Positions 35,503 through 46,397 of a DNA stretch of 64,000 nucleotides are shown here, in pieces. Below the pieces are notes generated by a model. That model was given only the letters and a program-made list of their open reading frames with translations, had not been told where the DNA came from and ran no database searches. Source of the stretch: Pseudomonas sp. GD03919 (lineage in GTDB: Bacteria > Pseudomonadota > Gammaproteobacteria > Pseudomonadales > Pseudomonadaceae); contig NZ_CP104582.1 in NCBI RefSeq assembly GCF_029814935.1, positions 868,001 through 932,000 of the forward strand, given 5' to 3'. The position numbers and the translations under genes were made by a program. The stretch's first letter is position 1; each line of letters opens with the position of its first letter.

Positions 35503-37683
35503 ATGACCCAAGCTCTCGCGCATCGCTGGCGCTTCTTCCGTGCCGGCGGTTTCGATCAGGTGCAACTGGAAACCCCTGCTGACCTCGCCGCCTTGCGCGG
35601 TCTGGATCAGAAACTCTGGGCCAGCCTGGCCTGCCCGGTGCAGAACCTCGAGTTGGACCGGCGCATGCTCGATTACATCGACCTGAACAGGGACGGTCGG
35701 ATTCGCGCCCCGGAGATACTCGACGTGGTCGACTGGACCCTGGCGCGCCTGGCTGATCCTGCCGTGCTGTTTCAGCAAGGTCCGCTGCTGCTGTCCTCGC
35801 TCACCGACGATGCCGTGGGCACACGCCTGCGTCTGGCTGCGCAGCGTCTGCTGGGTGTACTCGGCCGGCCAGATGGCGACAGCCTGACCCCGGCCGATAC
35901 CGCTGACCTGGCGCAACTGTTCCCGCCGCATCAGCCCAATGGCGATGGTCTGGTGCCGGCGACCCTGACCGAAGATGCCGAACTCAAGGCCGCCATTACC
36001 GACATCATCGCCTGCCTCGGTGCGCAGACCGACCGCAGTGGTGAGCCGGCCATCGGTGCCGAGCAGATTACCGCTTTCTTCGACCAGGCGCGCCTGCTGC
36101 ATGCCTGGCACGCACGGGTTGCCGAACAGGGGCTGGATGCATTCGGTGAAGGTACCGTGGCGGCGGTCGAGGCGCTGAGCGCCGTGCGCGAGAAGGTCGA
36201 CGATTACTTCACCCGTGTGGCCATGGCCGAGTTCGATCCGCGTGCAGCCGCCTTGATGAATGCCAGGGAAGAGGAGCTGGTGCGTCTGGCTTCACTGTCT
36301 CTGGCCGATGTCGGCGAGGTTGCGGGCCTGCCGTTGGCCTCTCTGCAGCAGGGCGACGACTTGCCGTTGAGCAAGGGCCTCAACCCAGCCTGGCAGAGTG
36401 CCATCGACGAGTTCCGCCAGCGCGTGGTGGTGCCGGTGTACGGCGAGCTGGAAAGCCTGTCACGCGAGCAGTGGCAGCACCTGGTTGCGCTGTGCGGCAA
36501 CTACCTGGCCTGGCGCGCCGAGACGCCGAGCGTGGCGATTGCCGAGGTACTTGAGCGCGGACGTATTCTCGAACTGGTGGAGCAGGGCGCCGAAGCGCGT
36601 CTGCTGGCGCTGGTGGCAGAGGATAAGACCGTGGCCGAGGCGGCGGACGGGCTGGTTGAGCTGGACAAGCTGATTCGCCTGCGTCATGGCCTGGTCACGT
36701 TGCTACGCAACTTCGTGTCCTTCCAGGCGTTTTATTCGCGTCAAGAGAAGGCCGTTTTCCAGGCCGGGGTTCTGTACATCGACGGCAAGAGCTGTGATCT
36801 GGTGGTCGAGGTGGGCGACATCGAGGCGCATGCCAAGGTGGCGGCGGCCAGCGACTGCTTCCTGCTCTATTGCACCTGTACCCGTCGTGGTGAGCCGGTG
36901 CGGGGGCGGGAAACGCTGAACATCGTGGTGGCCGTGACTGCTGGTAGTGAAGGCGATCTGCAGGCCGGTCGCCACGGGCTGTTCTATGACCGCGATGGCA
37001 ACGACTGGGATGCCACGGTGGTCAAGGTGGTGCAGCACGCCATCAGTATTCGCGAGGCGTTCTGGTCGCCGTACCGGCGCATCTCCAGCCTGGTGTCCGA
37101 ACAGATACAGAAGCTGGCGGCCAGCCGTGATGCCGATATGGTCAGCAAAACTGCCGCCAGGGTCGGCGAAACCGGTGCTGCGCCGGCTGCTACAGCGGCG
37201 CCGGCCTTCGACATTGCCAAGTTCGCCGGGATTTTCGCCGCCATCGGCCTGGCGGTCGGCGCCCTGGGAACTGCGCTGGCGGCGGTTGTCACGGGGATTC
37301 TGGCGCTGGCCTGGTGGCAGATACCATTGTTGTTGCTTGGTGTGTTGCTGGCCATCTCCGGCCCGGCGATGCTGCTGGCCTGGTTCAAGTTGCGCCGGCG
37401 CAGCCTGGGACCGATCCTCGATGGCAACGGCTGGGCGGTGAATACCCAGGCGCGGCTCAGCATTCCCTTCGGTACTGCACTGACGCAGATGGCGGAACTT
37501 CCCAAGGGCAGCGACCGCGCGTTGCGCGACCCCTATGCCAACAAAGCGCCTGTGTGGCCCTGGATACTGGCGCTGCTGCTGGCGCTGGGACTGGGTTACT
37601 ACGCCTGGAGCAATGGTGTGTTCAGCCCGGCATCGGAGGTGCCGGCCGAAGCCGCGGCGCCTGGCGACGCCGCTGCCGGCTGA
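35503..37683 (+). CDS. unknown EF-hand protein with three C-terminal membrane segments
   Basis: 726 residues, no named family. A canonical EF-hand loop DLNRDGRIRAPE sits at residues 60-71. The bulk is a helical soluble region, followed near residue 425-530 by a beta-rich stretch (AVFQAGVLYIDGKSCDLVVE, FLLYCTCTRRGEPV, LFYDRDGNDWDATVVK). A Pro/Ala-rich linker leads to hydrophobic segments about 568-600, 605-630 and 684-705, and an Ala-rich tail. ATG at 35503 lies 16 residues inside the longest frame and follows AAAGGAT. It is 115 bp after fruA on the same strand; any link to fructose is unproven. Confidence 0.82.
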   Translation: MTQALAHRWRFFRAGGFDQVQLETPADLAALRGLDQKLWASLACPVQNLELDRRMLDYIDLNRDGRIRAPEILDVVDWTLARLADPAVLFQQGPLLLSSLTDDAVGTRLRLAAQRLLGVLGRPDGDSLTPADTADLAQLFPPHQPNGDGLVPATLTEDAELKAAITDIIACLGAQTDRSGEPAIGAEQITAFFDQARLLHAWHARVAEQGLDAFGEGTVAAVEALSAVREKVDDYFTRVAMAEFDPRAAALMNAREEELVRLASLSLADVGEVAGLPLASLQQGDDLPLSKGLNPAWQSAIDEFRQRVVVPVYGELESLSREQWQHLVALCGNYLAWRAETPSVAIAEVLERGRILELVEQGAEARLLALVAEDKTVAEAADGLVELDKLIRLRHGLVTLLRNFVSFQAFYSRQEKAVFQAGVLYIDGKSCDLVVEVGDIEAHAKVAAASDCFLLYCTCTRRGEPVRGRETLNIVVAVTAGSEGDLQAGRHGLFYDRDGNDWDATVVKVVQHAISIREAFWSPYRRISSLVSEQIQKLAASRDADMVSKTAARVGETGAAPAATAAPAFDIAKFAGIFAAIGLAVGALGTALAAVVTGILALAWWQIPLLLLGVLLAISGPAMLLAWFKLRRRSLGPILDGNGWAVNTQARLSIPFGTALTQMAELPKGSDRALRDPYANKAPVWPWILALLLALGLGYYAWSNGVFSPASEVPAEAAAPGDAAAG

Positions 37684-37692
37684 AGGAAAACT

Positions 37693-37830
37693 GTGGGAGC
37701 CGCGCCCCGCGGCGAATCGGACATTCGCCCCGAGGCGGGGCTCCTACGGCTTGGCCATGGGCGCGCTTTTGTAGGAGCCGGCTTGCCGGCGATCCTGCAC
37801 GATGTTGATCGCCAGCAAGCTGGTTCCTAT
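37693..37830. repeat. two REP palindromes between convergent genes
   Basis: GTGGGAGCCGCGCCCCGCGG ... GGGGCTCCTAC (37693-37747) and GTAGGAGCCGGCTTGCCGGC ... CAAGCTGGTTCCTAT (37771-37830). Confidence 0.82.
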
Positions 37831-37840
37831 ATCTCGACGC

Positions 37841-38548
37841 TCAACCCGCCAGCAACTCCGCCACCCAGCGCGGCAATTGCTCGGTGGCCGGGCCATAGCG
37901 CTTTTCGGCGAACAGCGAGTGGCCCTGGCTCGGCTCCAGATTGATCTCCAGTGTATGTGCACCGGCCCGGCGCGCCTGCGCGACGAAACCCGCTGCCGGG
38001 TAGACGTGCCCCGAGGTGCCGATGCTGACGAACAGCTCGCATCGCTCCAGCGCGTCGTAAATATGCTCCATGTGATAAGGCATTTCGCCGAACCAGACGA
38101 TATCCGGCCGTAACGTGCCCTTCAGGCCGCAGCAGGCACAGGCCTGGCCGACCGGCATGTCCTCCAGCAAGGGAAAACGCTGCTGGCTGTTGCTGCACAG
38201 CATCGACTGCAACTCGCCGTGCATATGCAACAAGCGTTTGGAACCGGCGCGCTCGTGCAGGTTGTCGACGTTCTGCGTCACCAGCAGGAATTCGCCTTGC
38301 CAGCCCGCTTCCAGCTCGGCCAGGGCCAGATGCCCGGCATTCGGCGCGATGGCCGGATCACGCAACTGGGCGCGACGCATGTCGTAGAAGCGCTGTACCA
38401 GCGCCGGATCACGGGCGAAGCCTTCGGGCGTGGCCACCTCTTCGATGCGATGGTCTTCCCACAGGCCGTCGGAGGCGCGGAAGGTGCGAATACCGCTCTC
38501 GGCGGAGATGCCGGCGCCGGTGAGGATGACGAGATTGGGATGGGGCAT
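37841..38548 (-). CDS. cobB: class III sirtuin, NAD-dependent lysine deacylase (CobB-like)
   Basis: 235 residues. Rossmann motif GAGISAESGIRTFR, the NAD site TQNVDNLHERAG, the catalytic His in HMHGEL and a zinc site with Cys in MLCSNS and the CACCG pair. FYDMRRAQL supplies the Tyr-x-x-Arg that in class III sirtuins selects succinyl and malonyl lysines. ATG at 38548 is used since the 10 preceding residues (MQQRTCPGAS) are not family-like. Cytoplasmic. Single gene, convergent with the EF-hand protein gene. Confidence 0.9.
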   Translation of the reverse strand: MPHPNLVILTGAGISAESGIRTFRASDGLWEDHRIEEVATPEGFARDPALVQRFYDMRRAQLRDPAIAPNAGHLALAELEAGWQGEFLLVTQNVDNLHERAGSKRLLHMHGELQSMLCSNSQQRFPLLEDMPVGQACACCGLKGTLRPDIVWFGEMPYHMEHIYDALERCELFVSIGTSGHVYPAAGFVAQARRAGAHTLEINLEPSQGHSLFAEKRYGPATEQLPRWVAELLAG

Positions 38549-38610
38549 GCTGGCTCCTGGGCAGGTGCGTTGCTGCAACTCTAAGCCAATTGCAATGCCG
38601 TGTGCTCCTC

Positions 38611-38675
38611 GTAGGAGCCCGCTTGCGGGCGATCTGTTTTGAGCAGAGAAACATCGCCGGCAAGCCGGCTCCTAT
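38611..38675. repeat. REP palindrome at the left edge of the IS110-type element
   Basis: GTAGGAGCCCGCTTGCGGGC ... CAAGCCGGCTCCTAT; the IS begins within a few bases of its right end. Confidence 0.82.
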
Positions 38676-38690
38676 GTATGGACTCGCCCC

Positions 38691-38927
38691 CACTGTCAAG
38701 CCTGCTTTTCAACACTGCTACCCGGCTGCATCTATGTATCAGGCCTATTCGAGGAAGCTGTCATCAGCTTCTGGCCAACATTGTGTGAGCTTGCGGTATG
38801 CCTATTACATTCAGACCTCGAAGGCCAGTAGGAGCCAAGGCATCAATCCGCAACGGTCTTACCTGGGGTCAATGTTTTCTAGCAGAGGTTGGAGCGACTT
38901 CGCGCCCCGGTGGCAGAACTCGGTGGA
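38691..38927 (-). ncRNA. candidate bridge-RNA region of the IS110/IS1111 element
   Basis: The 237-bp noncoding stretch downstream of the transposase carries no gene. Recent work on IS110-family elements describes a structured guide (bridge) RNA encoded in a noncoding end, in the 3' end for the IS1111 group. Assignment here is by position and family only; I did not derive a fold. Confidence 0.35.
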
Positions 38928-40031
38928 TCAGTGACTCATTTCCGCCTGCCTGTCATTAACTGGCTGGCGTTGATAAGTCTGTTCATTCTGTAGCAGCACC
39001 CAGGCGATCCGTAGGTTGCGGTTGGCTAACCTCACCGCCGCCTCTTTGCGCCCCAGGCGACTCAGCCAGCCCAGCAAGCGGCGATCATCCGGTTGCTGCG
39101 AATCAGGCCGTAGTTGTTGGAGGACCGCATGCGCGCCCTGGATCATCAGGCTGCGCAGGTAGCCATCGCCTCGCTTGCTCATCTTGCCCAGGCGGATCTT
39201 TTCTCCGCTGCTGTGCTGATCAGGCACCATGCCGAAGTAAGCCGCATATAAGCGGGCATTGGCGAAACGTTCAGGTTCGGTTTGCTTGGCCAGCAGCGCG
39301 GTGGCGATGATCGGGCCGACTCCGCGCACCGTCATCAGTCGTTTCGCGGTCTTGTCCGCGTTCGCAGCAGCTTCCAAGCGCCCGCTCAAGACGTTGATGC
39401 GTTCGCCCAATTGCCGCCATTCACCCAGCAATTCGTCGATCAACTCCCGCAGTATCTCCGGCAGTGGCTGCGTTGCATCTTCCAGCACCCTCGGTATCAC
39501 GTGGCTGATAGCCGCATCGCCTTGCGCCAGAGCCACGCCGTGCTCCAGCAGCAAACCGCGCATCTGATTACTCATCGCCGTACGCCGACGCACATAACCC
39601 TGCCGAGCGCGATGCAGCGCCTGCATGGCCAGCGAGGCAGCGCTTTTGATGGGCACGGCTGAAATCTTGCTATCGCGACCGGCGCGCAAGATCGACAGGG
39701 CATCGTTACGATCATTCTTCGCACCGCTGCGGTGACCCTCGACGAGACGAGCCGGAAGAATCCGCGCCAGGTTGCCTTGCCCCTGTAGCTGCCGTGCCCA
39801 CGCCTGAGCACCTGGGCCAGTTTCAACCAGCACGACGACACTCGGCGGCAACTTGCACAGAAACTCGTAGAACGCCTCACGCGACTTGATCCGCGCCTCG
39901 TAACGCACCTGACCAAGAGCGTCTTCTCCCGCCACCTGAAAGACCCGCTTGGCAAGATCGACTGCCACTGTCGTGCAGGCCGATAGATCGTTTAAGGCCT
40001 GGGATTGATTAGTTGCTGTATGCTTTTTCAT
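38928..40031 (-). CDS. IS110-family DEDD transposase
   Basis: 367 residues. The N-terminal RuvC-like DEDD domain shows Asp in VAVDLAKRVFQV, Glu in VLVETGPGAQ and the two Asp in GAKNDRNDAL. The C-terminal Transposase_20 domain (RLMTVRGVGPIIATALL, FGMVPDQHSSGEKIRLGKMS) contains the conserved Ser thought to act in strand exchange. Intact and probably functional. Confidence 0.93.
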   Translation of the reverse strand: MKKHTATNQSQALNDLSACTTVAVDLAKRVFQVAGEDALGQVRYEARIKSREAFYEFLCKLPPSVVVLVETGPGAQAWARQLQGQGNLARILPARLVEGHRSGAKNDRNDALSILRAGRDSKISAVPIKSAASLAMQALHRARQGYVRRRTAMSNQMRGLLLEHGVALAQGDAAISHVIPRVLEDATQPLPEILRELIDELLGEWRQLGERINVLSGRLEAAANADKTAKRLMTVRGVGPIIATALLAKQTEPERFANARLYAAYFGMVPDQHSSGEKIRLGKMSKRGDGYLRSLMIQGAHAVLQQLRPDSQQPDDRRLLGWLSRLGRKEAAVRLANRNLRIAWVLLQNEQTYQRQPVNDRQAEMSH

Positions 40032-40135
40032 GGACTCGCCCTCGCTGCCGTTGGCTTCTTAGACTGCCACCGTGGCGCATTGACGCCTCGGCGTGGGCGA
40101 GTCCATGTAATTACAAAGAGTAGTCGTGCAGACCG

Positions 40136-41719
<1,584 letters not shown>

Positions 41720-41949
41720 GAATATGTGCCTGGATGGAGTCGTTGAGGGTGCCGTGGCACCCGTAAAACGCGGGATTATACCGATAACTGCGAGCTCTGG
41801 CGGAGAGCGGCTATCGGTTTTCAGGTGGGCCGGTAGGTGATGCTGCCGGGCCGTGTCGTAGATGCGTAAATAACGCGTAAATGAATGGTTATGAAAATTA
41901 TTCCCATATAGAGTGGCCGCCCGTCGCAGTGGGTGAGGGTGGCTCCGTC

Positions 41950-44472
41950 GTGTTCAAGAAAATCATCTTCCAGTTGCACTGGTTCTTCGGCATCAGCGCC
42001 GGCCTGGTGCTGGCCGTCATGGGCATAACCGGTGCCCTTTATAGCTTCGAAGGCGAGATCACCCGGGCGCTCAACGCCGAGCGCTGGCAGATCCAGTCCA
42101 GCGCACAGGGGCATCTCACGCCAGGTGAATTGGCTGCGAAGATCGAGGCCGCTACCGCAGATCGTGTCACCGCACTGTGGGTCGATGGTCGCCACGACGG
42201 ACCTGGCACCGCTTTCCTCGTACCCCCGCCGGGTGAGCGGCGTGGGCCACGCATCGTCTTCGACCCCTATACCGGTGAAGTCCTTGCCGAGCCCGTTGGT
42301 CAGGACTTCTTCCACCTGATGCTGATGTTGCACCGCTTCCTGTCCATGGGCGAAGTGGGCAAGCAGATCACCGCTGCCAGCACTCTGGCGCTGCTGTTCT
42401 TCTGTCTCTCCGGCCTCTATCTGCGTTGGCCGCGCCAGGCCTTGAACTGGCGTACCTGGTTGACGCTGGACTGGAAGAAGAAGGGGCGTAGCTTCAACTG
42501 GGATCTGCACGCGGTCGCCGGCACCTGGGCGCTGCTGTTTTATCTCTGCGCCGGGCTCACGGGCCTGTACTGGTCTTATGACTGGTATCGCGAGGGGCTG
42601 ACGCGTCTGCTCTCCGATACGCCGGCCGAACAGCGCGGCGAGCGTGGTCAGCGCCAGGCGCCCGCTGGCCCTGCGCCGAACGTTGACTACGACGCCGTCT
42701 GGCAGAGCATCCAGCAAGCCGCCGGGCCCAAGCTGGTGGCCTGGAACCTGCGCCTGCCGCCAGTGGCGGGGCAGCCAGCAACGGTTTTCTACATACTCGA
42801 TGGCGCCGAGCATGTGCGCGCCTTCAACCAGTTGCAGCTCGACCCGCAAAGCGGCGCAGTTAGCCAGCATGAGCGCTACGCCGAGAAGAGCTTCAAGGCG
42901 CAACTGCTGGCCAGCGTCTACGCCCTGCATGTGGGCGAGTACTTCGGCCTGCCTGGACGCATCCTGATGATGCTTGCCACGGCGGCCATGCCGCTGTTCT
43001 TCATCACCGGCTGGCTGCTGTACCTGGACCGCCGACGCAAGAAGCGCGCGGCCCAGGCGGCGCGCGGTACGCTGAAAACGGATGACTCGGCTGAAGGCTG
43101 GCTGGTGGGCTTCGCCAGCCAGAGTGGTTTTGCCGAGCAGTTGGCCTGGCAGAGTGCCGGGCAGTTGCAGGCCGCCGGTATCCCGGTGCGGGTCGAGCCG
43201 CTGTCGCGCCTCGATGCTGACAGCCTGCGGCAGACACGCAAGGCGCTGTTCGTGGTCAGCACCTTCGGTGACGGCGAGGCGCCGGACGCGGCGCAGGGCT
43301 TCGAGCGCAAGGTGCTGGGGGGCGCGCTGCCGCTCGAACAACTGAGCTATGCCATGCTGGCCCTGGGCGACCGGCAGTACCAGCACTTCTGCGGCTTCGC
43401 CCGGCGCATCAACGACTGGCTGGGTTTGCAGGGCGCGCAGCGCCTGTTCGACAGCGTTGAGGTCGATGGCGCCGATCAGGCCGCGCTGCAGCGTTGGCAG
43501 CAGCAGCTGAGCGAGCTGACCGGCGCGGCGCCGGTTCGTTTCGAGGAGGCGCCCTGGCAGAGCTGGACGCTGGCTGAGCGGCGCCTGCTCAACCCTGGCA
43601 GCCAGGGCGCGCCGGTGTTCTTCATCGGCCTGACGCCACCGGCGCAGAACACCTGGCAGGCCGGCGACATCCTGGAAATTCGCCCGCGCCATGCGCCGAG
43701 TGTGGTGGAGTCCTGGTTGCAGCATTCCGGCTTCGAGAGTTTCGAGCCCGTCACGCTCGCGGGGCAATCGACCAGCCTGCGCGAAGCATTGGCCGAGCGG
43801 CAACTGCCAGGCAGCTTCGCCCATCTGGTGGGGCTGCATGCTCAGGCGCTGGTCGATGCGCTGGTGCCGTTGGGCACGCGTGAATATTCCATCGCCTCGG
43901 TGGCGGCCGATGGTGTGCTGCAGCTGATCGTACGTCAGGCGTTGCAAGCCAATGGGCGGTTGGGGCTGGGGTCCGGCTGGCTGACCGAGCACCTGCCGGA
44001 CGGTGGTCAGTTGCTGGCGCGGGTGCGGCGCAACAGCGGTTTTCATCTGCTGTACGATGACTGCCCGCTGATCCTGATCGGTAACGGCACCGGCCTGGCC
44101 GGCCTGCGTTCGCTGTTGCGCGCGCGGGCACTGGCCGGGCAGAGGCGCAACTGGCTGCTGTTCGGCGAGCGCAACCGCGCCTGCGACTTCTTCTGTGGTG
44201 ACGAGTTGCAGGCGGCGCTGGCGGCAGGTGAGCTGCAGCATCTGGATATGGTGTTCTCCCGCGATCAGGCGGAGAAACGCTACGTGCAGGATGTGCTGCG
44301 CGAACAGCGTGCACGTTTACGCGCCTGGCTGGCCGAGGGCGCGGCGATTTATGTGTGCGGCAGCCTGCAGGGTATGGCTGGTGGCGTCGACAGGGTATTG
44401 CGCGAACTGCTGGGCGACGAAGCGGTAGTGACACTGATCGAGGAAGGGCGTTATCGCCGTGACGTGTACTGA
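41950..44472 (+). CDS. PepSY membrane domain fused to a flavodoxin/FAD-NADPH reductase
   Basis: About 840 residues. The N-terminal PepSY-associated membrane part has four helices (first at [19 protein letters not shown], last near residue 345) with His residues that probably bind haem. A flavodoxin domain follows ([43 protein letters not shown]) and then a sulphite-reductase-type FAD/NADPH domain ([37 protein letters not shown]). It should carry electrons from NADPH across the inner membrane, perhaps to ferric siderophores in the periplasm. GTG at 41950 is preferred; ATG at 41881 adds 23 unlikely residues. It matches the position of PA4513 near piuA/piuC, from memory. Confidence 0.85.
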   Translation: MFKKIIFQLHWFFGISAGLVLAVMGITGALYSFEGEITRALNAERWQIQSSAQGHLTPGELAAKIEAATADRVTALWVDGRHDGPGTAFLVPPPGERRGPRIVFDPYTGEVLAEPVGQDFFHLMLMLHRFLSMGEVGKQITAASTLALLFFCLSGLYLRWPRQALNWRTWLTLDWKKKGRSFNWDLHAVAGTWALLFYLCAGLTGLYWSYDWYREGLTRLLSDTPAEQRGERGQRQAPAGPAPNVDYDAVWQSIQQAAGPKLVAWNLRLPPVAGQPATVFYILDGAEHVRAFNQLQLDPQSGAVSQHERYAEKSFKAQLLASVYALHVGEYFGLPGRILMMLATAAMPLFFITGWLLYLDRRRKKRAAQAARGTLKTDDSAEGWLVGFASQSGFAEQLAWQSAGQLQAAGIPVRVEPLSRLDADSLRQTRKALFVVSTFGDGEAPDAAQGFERKVLGGALPLEQLSYAMLALGDRQYQHFCGFARRINDWLGLQGAQRLFDSVEVDGADQAALQRWQQQLSELTGAAPVRFEEAPWQSWTLAERRLLNPGSQGAPVFFIGLTPPAQNTWQAGDILEIRPRHAPSVVESWLQHSGFESFEPVTLAGQSTSLREALAERQLPGSFAHLVGLHAQALVDALVPLGTREYSIASVAADGVLQLIVRQALQANGRLGLGSGWLTEHLPDGGQLLARVRRNSGFHLLYDDCPLILIGNGTGLAGLRSLLRARALAGQRRNWLLFGERNRACDFFCGDELQAALAAGELQHLDMVFSRDQAEKRYVQDVLREQRARLRAWLAEGAAIYVCGSLQGMAGGVDRVLRELLGDEAVVTLIEEGRYRRDVY

Positions 44473-44909
44473 GTGGACGAGCGGGCGGTGCAAACCGCTC
44501 GCTCAAAGGTGCTGCAATGGCCCTGAAATACAGCTGCGACAAACTGGCTGAAAGCCCCGCCTGTTCAGCATTTCAGGGCGTTTTGTGTGATATCTGGAAC
44601 GAGCTGAAATTAGGCAGAATTTCCGGTTGATCTGAGGGGGCGCATGGTCTTAAAGTCCGCGCCCGAACGTCCATGCTGGAAACGATCCATCCGGCTCAAG
44701 TACTGACGACGAGAGGTTGCCGGCCGGCGCATGGTCGGTACCGGTGATGCTCGGCGACATGCCTTGGGAAGTAGGCGAACCAAAGTGGGGAAACTGTCAG
44801 ACGTTCAGGCACGCGCGTTGCGCGGCCACCCCCTACACGTAGCGGAACCTGTGAGGCGTTTCGCTGCCCGAATCCATGTGTTCCCGGTTTAGCCATTGGA
44901 GTCCCCAGC
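44473..44909 (+). other. 437-bp leader/intergenic region before speC
   Basis: First a hairpin CGAGCGG...CCGCTCG at about 44475-44500 and a larger one GCCCTGAAAT...ATTTCAGGGC ending in GTTTT (about 44519-44582), a likely terminator of the reductase gene. The remaining 300 bp up to the speC start have no ORF with homology. It is long enough to hold a promoter and a structured 5' leader, but I cannot assign one. Confidence 0.4.
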
Positions 44910-46073
44910 ATGTCGATCAAGGTCGAAGACTACTACGCACCCGCCACTTTCCAGCGCATGAAGGCATTCGCCGATCAGCACGAAACCCCGTTCGTGGTGA
45001 TCGACCGGCAGATCATCGCCGATGCCTACGATCAACTGGGCAACTGCTTCCCGTTCGCCAAGATCTACTACGCGGTCAAGGCCAACCCGGCCACCGAGAT
45101 CATCGAGCTGCTGCGTGACAAGGGCTCGAGCTTCGACATCGCCTCGATCTACGAGCTGGACAAGGTGATGGCCACCGGCGTTGGCCCGGAGCGCATCAGC
45201 TATGGCAACACCATTAAGAAGTCCCGTGATATTCGCTACTTCTTCGACAAGGGCGTGCGCCTGTTCGCCACCGACTCCGAAGCTGACCTGCGCAACATCG
45301 CCAAGGCCGCGCCGGGTTCGAAGATTTACGTGCGCATCCTCACCGAAGGCTCGACCAGTGCCGACTGGCCACTGAGCCGCAAGTTCGGCTGCCAGCCGGA
45401 CATGGCCCTGGACCTGCTGATCCTGGCCAAGCAACTGGGTCTGGTGCCTTACGGCATCTCCTTCCATGTTGGTTCGCAGCAGCGTGACATCGACGTGTGG
45501 GACGCCGCCATCGCCAAGGTCAAGGTGATCTTCGAGCGCCTCAAGGAAGAAGACGGCATCACCCTGCAGATGATCAACATGGGTGGCGGCTTCCCGGCCA
45601 ACTACATCCAGCGCACCAACGACCTGGAAACCTACGCAGCGGAAATCACCCGCTTCCTCAAGGAAGATTTCGGCGATGATCTGCCGGAAATCATCCTCGA
45701 GCCGGGCCGCTCGCTGATCGCCAACGCCGGTGTGCTGGTCTCGGAAGTGGTGCTGGTGGCGCGCAAGTCGCGTACCGCCGTCGAGCGCTGGGTGTATGCT
45801 GACGTCGGCAAGTTCAGCGGCTTGATCGAAACCATGGACGAAGCCATCAAGTTCCCCATCTGGACCGAGAAGAAGGGCGAGATGGAAGAGGTGGTGATCG
45901 CCGGCCCGACCTGCGACAGCGCCGACATCATGTACGAGAACTACAAGTACGGCCTGCCGCTCAACCTGGCCAGCGGCGACCGCCTGTACTGGCTGTCCAC
46001 CGGTGCCTACACCACCAGCTACAGCGCGGTGGAATTCAATGGCTTCCCGCCGCTGAAATCCTACTACCTGTAA
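44910..46073 (+). CDS. speC: ornithine decarboxylase
   Basis: 387-residue eukaryote-like fold III PLP enzyme making putrescine from ornithine. The Schiff-base Lys57 in YYAVKANP, the phosphate-binding GGGFP, the EPGRSLIANAG motif and the catalytic Cys in GPTCDSAD are visible. ATG follows GGAGTCC. Monocistronic, with a REP-like hairpin and a terminator downstream. The speC-chemoreceptor-ampED closeness known in P. aeruginosa is broken here by the fru-prfC segment. Confidence 0.95.
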   Translation: MSIKVEDYYAPATFQRMKAFADQHETPFVVIDRQIIADAYDQLGNCFPFAKIYYAVKANPATEIIELLRDKGSSFDIASIYELDKVMATGVGPERISYGNTIKKSRDIRYFFDKGVRLFATDSEADLRNIAKAAPGSKIYVRILTEGSTSADWPLSRKFGCQPDMALDLLILAKQLGLVPYGISFHVGSQQRDIDVWDAAIAKVKVIFERLKEEDGITLQMINMGGGFPANYIQRTNDLETYAAEITRFLKEDFGDDLPEIILEPGRSLIANAGVLVSEVVLVARKSRTAVERWVYADVGKFSGLIETMDEAIKFPIWTEKKGEMEEVVIAGPTCDSADIMYENYKYGLPLNLASGDRLYWLSTGAYTTSYSAVEFNGFPPLKSYYL

Positions 46074-46111
46074 GGTGCTGCAGCCTTAACCGTAGCCGGA
46101 GGCCATCCCGC

Positions 46112-46166
46112 GTAGTGTGCGCCGCGCGCACCGCCTTGTAGTGCTGGTGCGTGCGGCGCACTCTAC
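46112..46166. repeat. long palindrome after speC
   Basis: GTAGTGTGCGCCGCGCGCAC ... GTGCGTGCGGCGCACTCTAC: near-perfect inverted repeat, REP-like, 38 bp after the stop. Confidence 0.8.
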
Positions 46167-46196
46167 AGGCGCTATGCCTGCCATGCTGCGTGACAG

Positions 46197-46220
46197 ACGC
46201 CCACTTCGTGTGGGCGTTTT
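46197..46220 (+). terminator. rho-independent terminator downstream of speC
   Basis: ACGCCCAC, loop TTC, GTGTGGGCGTTTT. Confidence 0.82.
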
Positions 46221-46323
46221 CATTTCTGCCCAGAGCCTCTCACCTGCGCTGAATCAGCGACCTAGAGCGCTCCATCTGGAACAGGGGAAAGGCGCTGACA
46301 TTTTGTTACAAAGAAGTTTATGC

Positions 46324-46342
46324 AAATCATTCGTAATGATTG
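46324..46342 (+). promoter_or_regulatory. Fur box of piuA
   Basis: AATCATTCGTAATGATT is a perfect 7-3-7 palindrome close to the GATAATGATAATCATTATC consensus, 56 bp before the receptor start. It indicates repression by Fur with iron. Confidence 0.8.
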
Positions 46343-46397
46343 ATTAAGATTGAATCTCAAATACTATCGCGCACAGTTTCCATCTGGAGTGACTCTC

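Larger units (their letters stand above)
38678..40106 (-). mobile_element. IS110-family (IS1111-like) insertion sequence
   Basis: About 1.43 kb. ATGGACTCGCCCC at 38678 is mirrored by GTGGGCGAGTCCAT ending at 40106, subterminal inverted repeats of the kind seen in the IS1111 group; a third copy in direct orientation lies at 40030. No target duplication is visible, as expected for this family. The single gene is on the minus strand with about 75 bp of noncoding sequence before it and about 237 bp after it. It sits beside a REP, a common target of Pseudomonas IS110 elements. Confidence 0.85.

Noticed and set aside
41821..44241. 806-codon open frame antisense to the PepSY-flavoreductase
   Set aside because: Gln/Arg-rich shadow; the sense strand has clear domains.
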